DNA of 64,000 nt from an uncultured Pseudomonadales bacterium (GCA_951813515.1 OX638346.1:2473617-2537616); one strand, 5' to 3'; counted from the first letter of the stretch, positions 53,755-62,835 are shown. Numbers and translations: made by a program. Notes: generated by a model not told the origin, from the sequence alone.

Positions 53755-54140
53755 ATGCGAGCACTGTTGGACATGCATGCATTTCTCTGGTGGCTCACGG
53801 GCAGCAGACGCTTGTCTGATAAGGCGCGCTACGCGATTGCGGATGAAGCGAATGAAGTGCTGATAGGCGCAGCGTCGGCATGGGAAATATCCACCAAGCA
53901 CCTGCTCGGCAAATTGCCCGACGCTGACCTGATTGCCGCCGGTGTTGCCGGAGCCGTAACAAACCAGGACTTTGGCGCGCTGGCCATGACGATGGAAGAC
54001 GTCGCGCGCGCCGGAGCTTTGCCGGCCCGCACCGCGACCCCTTCGACCGAATACTCATCGCACAGGCACTTTCGCGCAACTTGGTACTCGTCTCAATAGA
54101 ATCCCTTTTCGATCGGTACGGCGTGCGTCGCCTTTGGTAA
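53755..54140 (+). pseudogene. PIN-domain (VapC-like) toxin, frameshifted
   Basis: From ATG 53755 the frame reads MRALLDMHAFLWWLTGSRRLS and AASAWEISTKHLLGKLP as in PIN toxins, but after AGALPAR it continues in the wrong frame to 54099. In the other frame the family ending GPHRDPFDRILIAQALSRNLVLVSIE...FDRYGVRRLW runs to a stop at 54138-54140. Loss of one G in the GCCGG/CCCGC stretch near 54023 explains it. The antitoxin remnant precedes it. Confidence 0.75.
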
Positions 54141-54465
54141 CAAATGTCGGAGTCGGTAACTTCTCACAACTGCGTAATGGCACCACAATGATGACTCGCA
54201 CTCAGGATTCTATCGACGCAGAATTGCGCATGCGGATGCGTGCGCGTTCGGCGGCTGACCGCAGTGATTGGCAAAACGCTCGCTCGCGCGCGATAGAACT
54301 ATTGGCTACCGACGAATCACAGACGAACAGCGCCCCTCGCGCCGGCGTTGCAACGCTTCGGGACTTCCGGCTGGTCTCATACGATACCTCCCGCCGGTAC
54401 GGTAGGACATTGATTATGCAGAGAGCAATAGCGTTATTGCTGCGACACGATCGGAGTTTCAATTG
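54141..54465. other. Gap with no convincing gene
   Basis: 325 bases between the broken PIN gene and the NHL-repeat gene. An open frame (start about 54134, to 54472, 112 codons) has no recognisable domain and a plain composition; I do not call it. Confidence 0.4.
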
Positions 54466-55635
54466 TCACTGATCATGCCGATTTGGCGCAAGCTTATAGA
54501 TGCGTCTTGCATCGGCAATGTAGAGGTTGCCTGCATCGTCCACCGTCATGTCCCGGATACCCCAGAAGCCTCGCGACCGCGCCGGTTCTTCAAGAAACCA
54601 GCCGCCGCACTTCCCCCCTGCGACGGTTGTGATGGTCCCCGCCGAATCCACTTTGCGAATGAGACAGAGATCCTGATCATCTTCGGCAATGTAGAGGTTG
54701 CCCGCACCGTCCACAGCCACAGCTGACGACAAATTTAATAATTCGGCCTCGACCGCCGGTCCTCCGTCTCCGCTGTAGCCAAGCTCCCCCGTACCTGCAA
54801 CAGTGGTGACTTTCCCCATGGAATCCACCTTGTAAATGCGGGCGTGCTGATAAGCGGAGAAGTAGAGGTTGCCCGCGCCATCCACGGTCATGCCACCCAA
54901 GCTTTCGAATTCCGCCTCGACCGCCGGCGTTCCGTCTACGATGTAATTGCTGTCTATGGCCTCGTGGTAACTCGTCCCCGCGAAAGTTGTAATGATCCCA
55001 CCGGCGTCCATCTTGAAAATAACCCGTAATGCGCCATAGTAGAGATTGCCCGCATCGTCCCTGGCAAAGCTTTTGGCCCCGCGAGTGCCCGCAAGGGTTG
55101 TAAAGGTCCTGTTCGAATCCATCCTGCGAATGTGAGTGGTATCAAAGATGTGGGAGGTGAAGTAGAGGTTGCCCGCACCATCGGCGGCAAAGTCAGACAC
55201 ATAAATGAATTCCCTCCCGTCCGCAACGGTTGTAATGGTTGTGATGGTCCCCTTCGAATCCACCCTGCGAATGCGGCTGTATTGCAAGATGTAGAGGTTG
55301 CCCGTGCCATCCACGGCGATAAATTCAGGCCGCAGTTTCGCCTCCACCGCCGGTCCTCCGTCTCCACTGTAGCCATCCTCCGACGTACCCGCAACGGTGG
55401 TGATGGTCCAATAGGGGTCTGTTGGTATTTGTGCTTGCGCGGGCGGCCTGGCCAGCAGCACCCAGAACGCCAGCAGCAGTGCGACCGCGAAGCGGACAAG
55501 TCGCGCCTTCGGCTGGTTCGCATCGTTCCAGAGACAACCTCTTGGCAAGACGTGGCAAACAGGAGGCCGGGAGCACTGACAGTCATGCCCCGTCGATACT
55601 GAGGGATTGTCCTCTGCTTTTGCAAAATCGTGCAC
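54466..55635 (-). CDS. NHL-repeat beta-propeller protein, exported
   Basis: 389 residues from ATG 55635, or about 40 residues of signal peptide from a TTG giving LPRGCLWNDANQPKARLVRF then VALLLAFWVLLARPPAQAQ. The rest is at least six repeats of the pattern TTVAGT...YSGDGGPAVEAEL...VDGAGNLYFS...I-KVDS, the NHL propeller. A periplasmic or outer-surface binding scaffold. The partner is unknown. Repeats are similar at DNA level, so gain and loss by slippage is easy. Confidence 0.85.
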   Translation of the reverse strand: MHDFAKAEDNPSVSTGHDCQCSRPPVCHVLPRGCLWNDANQPKARLVRFAVALLLAFWVLLARPPAQAQIPTDPYWTITTVAGTSEDGYSGDGGPAVEAKLRPEFIAVDGTGNLYILQYSRIRRVDSKGTITTITTVADGREFIYVSDFAADGAGNLYFTSHIFDTTHIRRMDSNRTFTTLAGTRGAKSFARDDAGNLYYGALRVIFKMDAGGIITTFAGTSYHEAIDSNYIVDGTPAVEAEFESLGGMTVDGAGNLYFSAYQHARIYKVDSMGKVTTVAGTGELGYSGDGGPAVEAELLNLSSAVAVDGAGNLYIAEDDQDLCLIRKVDSAGTITTVAGGKCGGWFLEEPARSRGFWGIRDMTVDDAGNLYIADARRIYKLAPNRHDQ

Positions 55636-55840
55636 CGATTGCCCTCCCTATCTTGTCGTGATTCCATTCTACTCTTGTGTCAACGCAAACCAGGACTCCT
55701 GGCGCAGTCCATTCAGATCGGTTCGTGCTGCCGATGGTCTCGGTCGCGCCGATGACGCTGGCGCACCGCACCACATCCCTTGACTGCATCGGGCTTCGCT
55801 ACAATTTCTGCTCTACATACGCGTTATGCAAGGAAACCCC

Positions 55841-56902
55841 ATGGCGAACATAGTGATTTGCGCGGATGGCACCTGGAACCGGCCGGAGGAAGACCTCCGG
55901 CGAGACCACCCGACCAACGTTCTCAAGCTCGCGCGCGGCATCTCGCCCGCTGGCGAGGAGCACAAACAGCACGTTTTCTACGACTGGGGATTGGGCAGCT
56001 ACCACGACCGCGCCCTTGGTGGCATCGCCGGTCGCGGCATCCATAAGAACATCCTGGATGGCTACCGCTACATGGTGCACAACTACGAACCGGGCGACCG
56101 CATTTTCCTGTTCGGGTATAGCCGAGGCGCCTATACGGTGCGAGCCCTGTGCGGGCTGATCAACAATTGCGGGATCCTGGAGAGCCAGCACGCGCGACGC
56201 ATCGCGGAGGCGTGGCGGATTTACAAGAGCCCGGCCAGGACGAATCATCCGAATGGGGAAAACGCTCTGAATTTCCGTAAGGAATACAGTCATGATGAGC
56301 GGAACGTTCACTTCGTAGGCGTTTGGGACACGGTGGGCGTGCTTGGAATTCCGTCCAGCCTGATGGGGCTGTTCAATAGCCACGACGAGTTCTACGACAA
56401 CCGCATGGGCGCCAATATTGCCCATGCGCGCCACGCCTTGGCAATCGACGAGAAGCGTGTGGATTTTACGCCGACGTTTTGGCGACCGAGGGAAGGGGTA
56501 GACCTCAAACAGATCTGGTTTGCGGGTTGCCATGGCGATGTCGGAGGAGGTTATGCACCCGACAAGAAAACGGGCAAGCTTATCTCGGACCTCGCGCTAA
56601 GTTGGATGTTGGATGCAGCCATGCAGGCCGGACTCACTGTCGAGCAACACTTTCTGGGGGCGCTCACCTACCAAGGTCCGCCGGCCAACAACCAAGGATT
56701 GGCGCGGACACACCGATCCCGCGTCAAGGTGTTCCGTATGCGTCCCGCTGTCTTGCGCGACATGAACCCCAATAACATCCCCACCCGCGTGCATCCGAGC
56801 GTCCGGGAGCGTTTCGAAAAGGATCCGACATACAGGCCGAAGAACCTGGTGAAATTGTTGCAGGAGAGTAACGGAAATTGGGACGCGATCATGGGGACCT
56901 AA
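55841..56902 (+). CDS. DUF2235 alpha/beta-hydrolase (T6SS Tle1-like family)
   Basis: 353 residues from ATG 55841 (MANIVICADGTWNRPEED), with an upstream ATG at 55826 also possible. The DGTWN start, HDRALGGIAGRGI, the nucleophile elbow GYSRGA (Ser near residue 94), GVWDTVGVLGIP and FAGCHGDVGGGY are the DUF2235 signatures. Members include phospholipase effectors of type VI secretion; others are enzymes of unknown substrate. No T6SS gene or immunity gene is next to it; the following small membrane protein is on the other strand. Confidence 0.88.
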   Translation: MANIVICADGTWNRPEEDLRRDHPTNVLKLARGISPAGEEHKQHVFYDWGLGSYHDRALGGIAGRGIHKNILDGYRYMVHNYEPGDRIFLFGYSRGAYTVRALCGLINNCGILESQHARRIAEAWRIYKSPARTNHPNGENALNFRKEYSHDERNVHFVGVWDTVGVLGIPSSLMGLFNSHDEFYDNRMGANIAHARHALAIDEKRVDFTPTFWRPREGVDLKQIWFAGCHGDVGGGYAPDKKTGKLISDLALSWMLDAAMQAGLTVEQHFLGALTYQGPPANNQGLARTHRSRVKVFRMRPAVLRDMNPNNIPTRVHPSVRERFEKDPTYRPKNLVKLLQESNGNWDAIMGT

Positions 56903-57133
56903 GCCACCACAATGCACGCGCGTGCTGTCCCGCCATGGTCACTCGCAATTCCACGCCGCGACGCGGAAATCTACACTTCTGTCAGGTTCTCCGCGCAGAG
57001 CTTGAAGCCGAATCGGTGTATCGGAGGAATAGGCTTCATGAGTTTTTTGGACAAGTCCTTTATCTTACTCCCGCTCATCGTTAATCGCTTTCCGCGTATC
57101 TGAGTATGAGTGAGGAAGAGCAGACCAAGAGAC

Positions 57134-57637
57134 TCACATTGAGCTCTTAGTGGATTGCGGATGTGCCCAATAGCAGGGCTTCCGACAGGAATTGGTGCGC
57201 ATTACGAACGCCGCGACCTTGTGGGCAAGCGGCGCGGGATATAACAAACCCAGCGCCTCGGTTCGCTTTTTTGGGGCTCTAGTCTGTCCAACAATTGCGC
57301 TTGTATATTGGCTGACCTTATCGGCGAGGAATGTCGCTTGGATGAGCAAATTGAAGTGCTGGAGCACGAGAAGCCATGGAACAACGACGAAAAACCACAC
57401 CACCGGCACGCCGACGTTGACAATTGGCATTTGCACGTCTCCCGCCCGAAACAGCAGCTCATGATCGGTGGATGAGACGATGACCAGGACGTAGAGCGCG
57501 ACAACCAGATAGAAGGTGTAGGCAGTACGGAAAGTGCGGGCGCTATCGTTCGCAGACTCTCGCAAACGGTCGAGTCGACCCTGTATTTCTTCGGTGGTCA
57601 CGGGTCTCTTCCATCTGGTTGCCACCTGCGTTTGCAC
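57134..57637 (-). CDS. Small membrane protein with two helices
   Basis: 167 residues. RLDRLRESANDSARTFRTAYTFYLVVALYVLVIVSST is followed by a second hydrophobic segment VVWFFVVVPWLLVLQHFNLLIQ. This pair is known to me as the N-terminal membrane part of larger pentapeptide-repeat or similar proteins, so the gene may be a truncated version. The C-terminal 60 residues look unrelated. Function unknown. Confidence 0.6.
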   Translation of the reverse strand: MQTQVATRWKRPVTTEEIQGRLDRLRESANDSARTFRTAYTFYLVVALYVLVIVSSTDHELLFRAGDVQMPIVNVGVPVVWFFVVVPWLLVLQHFNLLIQATFLADKVSQYTSAIVGQTRAPKKRTEALGLLYPAPLAHKVAAFVMRTNSCRKPCYWAHPQSTKSSM

Positions 57638-58055
57638 CTTACACAGTCTTAGCGGGCTTGACCCAAAACTTGATACGGTTCTCTAAGGCTACAGCCTCGG
57701 AAGCGTGGAGTGCCTCTTGTGTGATCTCTCCTTGTCGGGATTGGCGGCGACCACCAGGCAATTGCGCAAATGTTATCAGGTGGAAACCCGACAGTTTGGC
57801 TGTTCTAAAGGCGGACACCTTACTTGTCCTCCGCAGATACGCGAATTTTTCCAGGTTGGACCGTAGGTGACGAAACCTCGAAGCTCCTGAAACAGTTTCT
57901 GACGACGCGTAAACCGCTGAGGTTGTCGGCTGTTCCACATGAGGCGTGCCACCTGATCCTGGTTCGTATGCTTCGAGGAGGGCAACGGACGCGCAGGGAA
58001 CAAATCCGTCGAGACGAAGCCTGTCATCACCCACCCACCGCGCCACGTAGGGCGA
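57638..58055. other. 418-base gap, no clear gene
   Basis: An open frame on the minus strand (57639-58046) reads LEKFAYLRRTSKVSAFRTAKL and QGEITQEALHASEAVALENR, without a known domain. It could be the wreck of a gene; sequence is of mixed composition. No RNA gene, repeat or strong terminator was seen. Confidence 0.35.
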
Positions 58056-59546
58056 TCAGCGATAGGGGGACCAGTAGTTCTGCTTATCCGACTTGAACTT
58101 GTATCGACGACGAGGGTGGGGCAGGGGATCCTGGGCGCGCAATGTCCAACCCAATAACTTGGCCAGCATCGTGGATTGGATGTCGGCATAGTCCGGGTGA
58201 TCGAAGAGGTTATTCAGTTCAACGGGATCCTCCGCCAGGTTGTAGAGTTGCCCGTGCTCCTGCATATCAAAAACCAGTTTCCAGTCACCGCTCCGTATCG
58301 CGCGCATGGTTCCACTTTGCGACCAGCCGTTTAGCTCATCAAAACCGATCGCCGGATTCAGTCCGTCTGCATAGGCGTCATAGTCATCGTCAGCCGTGTA
58401 GTGCAACCCCCCAAAACCGTGCTCCGCATAGGCACTGTCGAATTCTTCCTCGGGATACGCTTTGCCCCTCAACAACGCCCACAGACTGCGCCCCTGTACG
58501 CCGCGCGGAATGTCCGTCCCTATCGCTTCGCATAGGGTCGGCATGATGTCCGCAATCATGACATGCGCCGGATGCGGTTGGTCGCACATCCGAATATCCG
58601 GACCCACGAAAAAAAACGGGATACGAATGAGCACCTCGGGCAATTCCGCACCTTTACGTACCAGCCCGTATTCGCCGACATAGTCGCCATGGTCCGAGAG
58701 GAAGATCACAATCGTGTTGTCCCGCAGTCCCTTCGCGTCCAAATGGTCGATGAAGCGTTTGACCTGGTCGTCGATCAATCGGAGCATTCCCAGGTAGTTG
58801 GATCGTGCGCGGGGGAGTTGCTCCGCATAGTCAGGGAATCCTGTCTCGCCAATAAGCCGCAACCATTGATACTTGAAACCTTTCGCTTCAAGTGCGGATT
58901 CATCGGACAGCGTTGGGGGCAGGGATTCTGGCGGAAACATGGAGAAGTAGGGTTCGGGCACCTGGTACGGATTGTGCGGTTCGGGAAACGACAACCATAG
59001 GAAGAAGGGGTCGGAGTCACCCGAAAGCCCATCAATCCAGTTCGTGGCGGCAGTTACGGCGCGGTATGGACATTGGACTTCCACGCCATGGGGTGCGGGG
59101 TCGGAGGCGGCACGCATTCGGAGACTCGCCAGGTACTCGTCGAATGCGATTTCGTCAGCCGTTCGATTCTTGCCAAATCCACCGTGGTGAGCCAGGGGAA
59201 AATGGTAGTCCATCCGGTCTGCGTCAAGATGTGAATGGTTCTTTCCGCAAAGCGCGGTTCGGTAACCCTGCCGGCGCATGACTTCGTAGAGGTCGGTCTC
59301 GAAAAAGGCGTCTTCCCCGTTGTGGTTCGTCCGCGCCCGAGTCGCGCCAGGATAGCGGCCCGTCAGCATGCTCACACGTGCCGGGAGGCAAGCAGGCATC
59401 GTGGTGTAGCCCCGGTCGAACCACGTGCCCTGTGCGGCGAGACTGTCCAGAAAGGGCGTGGTATCGAGTAGAAATCCTTCACGCCTGGACACATCGGCCC
59501 GTTGCTGATCCGTCATGATTACGACGATGTTCGGTTTCGTGGCCAT
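58056..59546 (-). CDS. Sulfatase (type I, formylglycine-dependent)
   Basis: 496 residues. NIVVIMTDQQRADV gives the metal aspartates, C53-L-P-A-R57 is the CxPxR formylglycine site with G-LTGRYP after it, and ALCGKNHSHLD, FLSDHGDYVGEYGLVRKG supply the other metal and sulfate ligands. It hydrolyses sulfate esters; the substrate could be a sulfated glycan. It lacks a clear signal peptide, so it may act in the cytosol. No anaerobic or FGE-type maturase is in the window. Confidence 0.92.
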   Translation of the reverse strand: MATKPNIVVIMTDQQRADVSRREGFLLDTTPFLDSLAAQGTWFDRGYTTMPACLPARVSMLTGRYPGATRARTNHNGEDAFFETDLYEVMRRQGYRTALCGKNHSHLDADRMDYHFPLAHHGGFGKNRTADEIAFDEYLASLRMRAASDPAPHGVEVQCPYRAVTAATNWIDGLSGDSDPFFLWLSFPEPHNPYQVPEPYFSMFPPESLPPTLSDESALEAKGFKYQWLRLIGETGFPDYAEQLPRARSNYLGMLRLIDDQVKRFIDHLDAKGLRDNTIVIFLSDHGDYVGEYGLVRKGAELPEVLIRIPFFFVGPDIRMCDQPHPAHVMIADIMPTLCEAIGTDIPRGVQGRSLWALLRGKAYPEEEFDSAYAEHGFGGLHYTADDDYDAYADGLNPAIGFDELNGWSQSGTMRAIRSGDWKLVFDMQEHGQLYNLAEDPVELNNLFDHPDYADIQSTMLAKLLGWTLRAQDPLPHPRRRYKFKSDKQNYWSPYR

Positions 59547-59714
59547 GATTGAATCCGTTTGGTGTCAGCGAAGCTTCCAGGCGGGATGGTATCCCGGTCG
59601 AACGGTTCGATGCCGCCGTCGGTGGTGAGCCAAACCGATGCGTCGGCGCGATTCCCTTTCACATCGAGGAAGCCGATAGTCCCGTACTGGATTGGTGATC
59701 TTCATGTTACCCCG
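59547..59714 (-). pseudogene. Fragment of an unidentified gene, frameshifted
   Basis: The minus strand opens with ATG AAG ATC ACC AAT from the 25-base repeat, reads MKITNPVRDYR and then needs a frame change to GFLDVKGNRADASVWLTTDG and GIEPFDRDTIPPGSF, which looks like coding sequence. I cannot name the family. It precedes the sulfatase start. Confidence 0.35.
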
Positions 59715-59716
59715 GT
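59692..59716 (-). repeat. 25-base repeat, second copy
   Basis: Identical to 53582-53606, same orientation, 6.1 kb away. Both copies lie 5' of minus-strand genes. They may mark the edges of a mobilised or duplicated block containing the broken VapC, NHL, DUF2235 and sulfatase genes. Confidence 0.8.
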
Positions 59717-59940
59717 GTCGCCGAACTACGCGGCCTCTACGGCACATGGCACGGTCAGCACGGTTCGGCGTCCGCCTGACGGCGCGATACGCGCGGCTCG
59801 CCGACGGCGGGGCCTCGATCCCGGCGGTGTTCATGTTCGAGAGGCACGAGGCGACGAAAGGAACGCTATGGAGGGCGCGTTTGCGACGAGAAAAGGGATT
59901 TATACGACACAAAACGTTTTTTGCGTCAAATAGACTGACT

Positions 59941-59974
59941 TTATATGTCGCATAAGATTTTTTACGACATATAA
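59941..59974. promoter_or_regulatory. Perfect palindrome, operator candidate for the Fic gene
   Basis: TTATATGTCG (59941-59950) and CGACATATAA (59965-59974) are perfect 10-base inverted arms around 14 bases. A further related site TTATACGACA lies at about 59900-59909. They sit 9 bases before the Fic ATG in strongly A/T-rich DNA, where an autoregulatory DNA-binding domain (the N-terminal winged helix of the Fic protein) could bind. Confidence 0.65.
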
Positions 59975-59982
59975 TCCGCCAC

Positions 59983-61380
59983 ATGCCGAAGCGGATCTCC
60001 GAACAAGAGCTTGACGCTATTCTCACCGCCGTGGCGGCCCATCCGGAAGGCGTGCAGGTCGGTGCCATCCGCGAGAGGCTGCCCTACGAGTTGCCGCCGC
60101 GAACGCTGCAGCGCCGCCTCGCCCTGCTGGTGGAACAGAAGTGGCTGATCGCGGAAGGGCAGCGCAAAGGCCGTCGCTATCGCGTCCCCGTCCCCGTAAC
60201 CGGCATAGGTAGTTCGGTCACGGGTAGCGCGATCGCCGAGGCGCGTGGTGAGGTCTATGTGCCGCTCTCACCAGAGGCGGAGGCGGTCAGGCAGGAGATT
60301 CGCGCGCCGATCCATCAACGGCAGCCAGCGGGCTACCAGCGCGCCTTCCTGGATGACTACCGGCGCAACGTCACCTACTACTTGCCGGCGGAAACGCGCC
60401 AACGCTTGCTCGACATGGGTCGCCCGCCCCACGGCGAGCGCCCGGCGGGAACCTACGCCCGGACGATATACAGCCGCCTGCTGATCGATCTGTCCTGGAA
60501 CTCCAGCCGTCTGGAAGGCAATACTTATTCCCTGCTGGAAACCGAGCGCCTGCTGGAGCTGGGCGAGGCCGCCGAGGGCAAGGATGGGCGGGAAGCGCAG
60601 ATGATTCTGAACCACAAGGCGGCCATCGAGCTGCTCGTCGACCAGGCGGATGAGGTCGGTTTCAATCGGTTCACTATCCTGAACCTGCACGCCCTGCTCG
60701 CGGACAACCTGCTTGGCGACCCGCAGGCCGGCGGCCGCCTGCGGCGCATTCCGGTAGGTATCGCCGACACGGTCTACCATCCGCTGGAACTGCCGCAGCT
60801 CATCGAGGAGTGCTTCGAGAAAATTCTGGATACTGCGGCCGCGATCACGGACCCCTTCGAGCAGGCCTTCTTCGCCCTCGTGCACTTCTCCTACCTGCAG
60901 GGTTTCGAGGACGTCAACAAGCGGGTCTCCCGCCTCGCGGCGAATATCCCGCTGATCCGCGACAATCTCTGCCCCCTGTCCTTCGTGGACGTGCCGGAGC
61001 GAGCCTACATCGACGGCGTGTTGGCCATCTACGAACTGAATCGCGTCGAGCTACTGCGCGACGTGTTCGTCTGGGCCTACGAGCGCTCCAGCGCGCGGTA
61101 CTCGGCAGTCCGCCAGTCCCTGGGTGAGCCCGACCCGTTCCGCTTGCGTTACCGGGCGCTGGTCGCCGAAGTGGTCGCCGCAGTGGTGCGCACGGGAATG
61201 GGCAAGCAGGCTGCGACTGCCCTAGCGCGGCAACGAGCGGCGGAGCAGGTGTCCCCGGCGGACCAGGCGCGATTCGTCGAAGTCGTGGAGACCGAGATAA
61301 TGGGCCTCCACGAAGGCAACATCGCGCGCTACCGCCTGCGGCCGACCGAATACCAGGCGTGGCGGCAAGGCTGGCGTTGA
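59983..61380 (+). CDS. Fic-family protein with N-terminal winged helix
   Basis: 465 residues. A winged-helix domain covers about residues 1-65 (LPPRTLQRRLALLVEQKWL...RRYRVP). The inhibitory motif SSRLEG (S-x3-E) is near residue 174, which marks a self-inhibited class II Fic. The Fic loop near residue 301 reads HFSYLQGFEDVNKRVSR, where the usual HPFxxGNGR has Tyr, Gln and Asp-Val-Asn-Lys, so it may use a different nucleotide or have altered AMPylation activity. It has its own operator-like palindrome. Likely a regulatory or toxin-like AMP-transferase. Confidence 0.85.
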   Translation: MPKRISEQELDAILTAVAAHPEGVQVGAIRERLPYELPPRTLQRRLALLVEQKWLIAEGQRKGRRYRVPVPVTGIGSSVTGSAIAEARGEVYVPLSPEAEAVRQEIRAPIHQRQPAGYQRAFLDDYRRNVTYYLPAETRQRLLDMGRPPHGERPAGTYARTIYSRLLIDLSWNSSRLEGNTYSLLETERLLELGEAAEGKDGREAQMILNHKAAIELLVDQADEVGFNRFTILNLHALLADNLLGDPQAGGRLRRIPVGIADTVYHPLELPQLIEECFEKILDTAAAITDPFEQAFFALVHFSYLQGFEDVNKRVSRLAANIPLIRDNLCPLSFVDVPERAYIDGVLAIYELNRVELLRDVFVWAYERSSARYSAVRQSLGEPDPFRLRYRALVAEVVAAVVRTGMGKQAATALARQRAAEQVSPADQARFVEVVETEIMGLHEGNIARYRLRPTEYQAWRQGWR

Positions 61381-61410
61381 CGGGGATCGAGGATTCCAAC
61401 ACCAACGATC

Positions 61411-61550
61411 GTCTCCGGGGAGCGCCAGCGACCGTGGGCGGTTGTTGCATGGACGACGAGTGGGGCCGGGCCGGAGCCTTCAGCCGGGGAGCGCGAGGGG
61501 CACCCTCGCAAGAGAGACGGAACCGGAGGCGCCGACCGTGGGGCACTGCT
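61411..61550 (+). repeat. Dispersed repeat, mosaic copy
   Basis: The first part (61411-61472, CCGGGGAGCGCCAGCGACCG...) matches family 2 (25301 and 28124). It then switches at GGAGCCTTCAGCCGGGG to the start of the SD-ATG family, and ends with GAACCGGAGGCGCC and GTGGGGCAC as in family 2. So the two families share modules. Confidence 0.75.
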
Positions 61551-61632
61551 ATGCTCCCGACACGTTCAACTTTCCGGCGCCGCCCATTCGCACGTTGCGT
61601 GTTTGCGGTTCCGGATCCGACGGGAGTTGTGG

Positions 61633-62508
61633 ATGGCCTTCGCGCGTCGCTGGTCGTCATACATCGCGATCGTCCTGACCGGATTCGCCGCAGGCGCGGA
61701 ACCCGACGAGGCCGTTCCGGAGAAAAAACCTCTCGACGTCGAGAGTGTCTACTACGCGCAGCACGGACTCGTGCGTGCGGCCCTTGACCGCGTGCGGTCC
61801 TCCACGGACGACAACGCCGAGATCTACTTCGTGGGCTTTGCCCCGGACGCGGCGGAGGACGTATTCGAAAGCGAGGTAAAGCACGTCGAGGCGCTGTTCC
61901 GGGAGAAGCTTGGAGCCCGGGGTCGCACCGTGTTGCTCGTCAACAGCCGCAACACCGTCGACGAACTGCCCTTGGCCAACGGTCCGAACCTCAACACCGT
62001 ACTCAAGGGGATGGCTGCAAGAATGGGTCCCGAAGACCTGCTGTTCCTGCATATCACTAGCCACGGTTCGAAAAAGCACCGGCTGTCAGTTTCGTTCGAG
62101 AACCTGGGGCTGAACGATCTTTCGGCCGGGGAACTCGGCGAGATCGTCGATGGTGCGGGACTGCCGTGGCGCGTTGTCGTGGTCTCGGCGTGCTTCTCCG
62201 GCGGTTTCATCAAGGCCCTGAAGTCGCCGCGCGCCATGGTCATCACCGCAGCCAGCGCAAGACGCACGTCGTTCGGTTGCGAGAATGGGCGCGAGTACAC
62301 CTATTTCGGGGCCGCTTTCTACCGCGATAGCCTGATCGACGCGGACTTCCGCGCCGCCTTCGACCGGGCCGTGCCGCTGGTACGTGAGCGCGAGAAGGAG
62401 CAGGACTACAAGCATTCGAGGCCGCGGATCTGGATCGGCAAGGAGATCGCTGCCAAGCTGCCGCAGGCGTGGAACCCGTCCGGCCCGGGTACGGCCGAAG
62501 GCAGGTAG
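61633..62508 (+). CDS. Secreted C13-family (caspase-clan) cysteine peptidase
   Basis: 291 residues from ATG 61633; an ATG at 61603 would add 10. A signal peptide (MAFARRWSSYIAIVLTGFAAGA) is followed by the clan CD fold with catalytic His in HITSHGS (near residue 145) and Cys in VVSACFSGGF (near residue 187). It cuts after Asn or Asp in the legumain family; substrates unknown. Just downstream of the Fic gene and the mosaic repeat. Confidence 0.85.
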   Translation: MAFARRWSSYIAIVLTGFAAGAEPDEAVPEKKPLDVESVYYAQHGLVRAALDRVRSSTDDNAEIYFVGFAPDAAEDVFESEVKHVEALFREKLGARGRTVLLVNSRNTVDELPLANGPNLNTVLKGMAARMGPEDLLFLHITSHGSKKHRLSVSFENLGLNDLSAGELGEIVDGAGLPWRVVVVSACFSGGFIKALKSPRAMVITAASARRTSFGCENGREYTYFGAAFYRDSLIDADFRAAFDRAVPLVREREKEQDYKHSRPRIWIGKEIAAKLPQAWNPSGPGTAEGR

Positions 62509-62595
62509 ATACCCTTACGGTTCATTGACCCGTTGTTTGCAATGACGAAAGTAAGGAATTGTTGTTTCATTGTATCGTCCCTTGAGGGGTTGACT

Positions 62596-62817
62596 GTGCT
62601 CGCGAAATTGACGGCCAAGAACCAGTTAACCCTTCCCAAGGCCATAGTGTCCGCCGTCGGGGTCACCGAGTATTTCGATGTGACTGAGGAGAATGGCCGA
62701 ATCATGCTCACGCCTGTGCGCATCAACCGCGCCGACGCGGTGCGCGCCAAGCTCGCAGAACTCGGCATTGCAGAGAACGACGTAGCCGATGCGGTGGCTT
62801 GGGCGCGTCGGCCTTAG
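62596..62817 (+). CDS. AbrB/MazE-type antitoxin
   Basis: 73 residues from GTG 62596 (preceded by GAGGGG): LAKLTAKNQLTLPKAIVSAVGVTEYFDVTEENGRIMLTPV is a swapped-hairpin AbrB domain, then a toxin-binding tail ending AVAWARRP. The PIN toxin starts 18 bases after its stop. Confidence 0.82.
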   Translation: MLAKLTAKNQLTLPKAIVSAVGVTEYFDVTEENGRIMLTPVRINRADAVRAKLAELGIAENDVADAVAWARRP

Positions 62818-62835
62818 CGTCGTGTCACGACACTC

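Noticed and set aside
54134..54472. 112-codon plus-strand frame
   Set aside because: No domain, weak start and ordinary composition; kept only as gap content.
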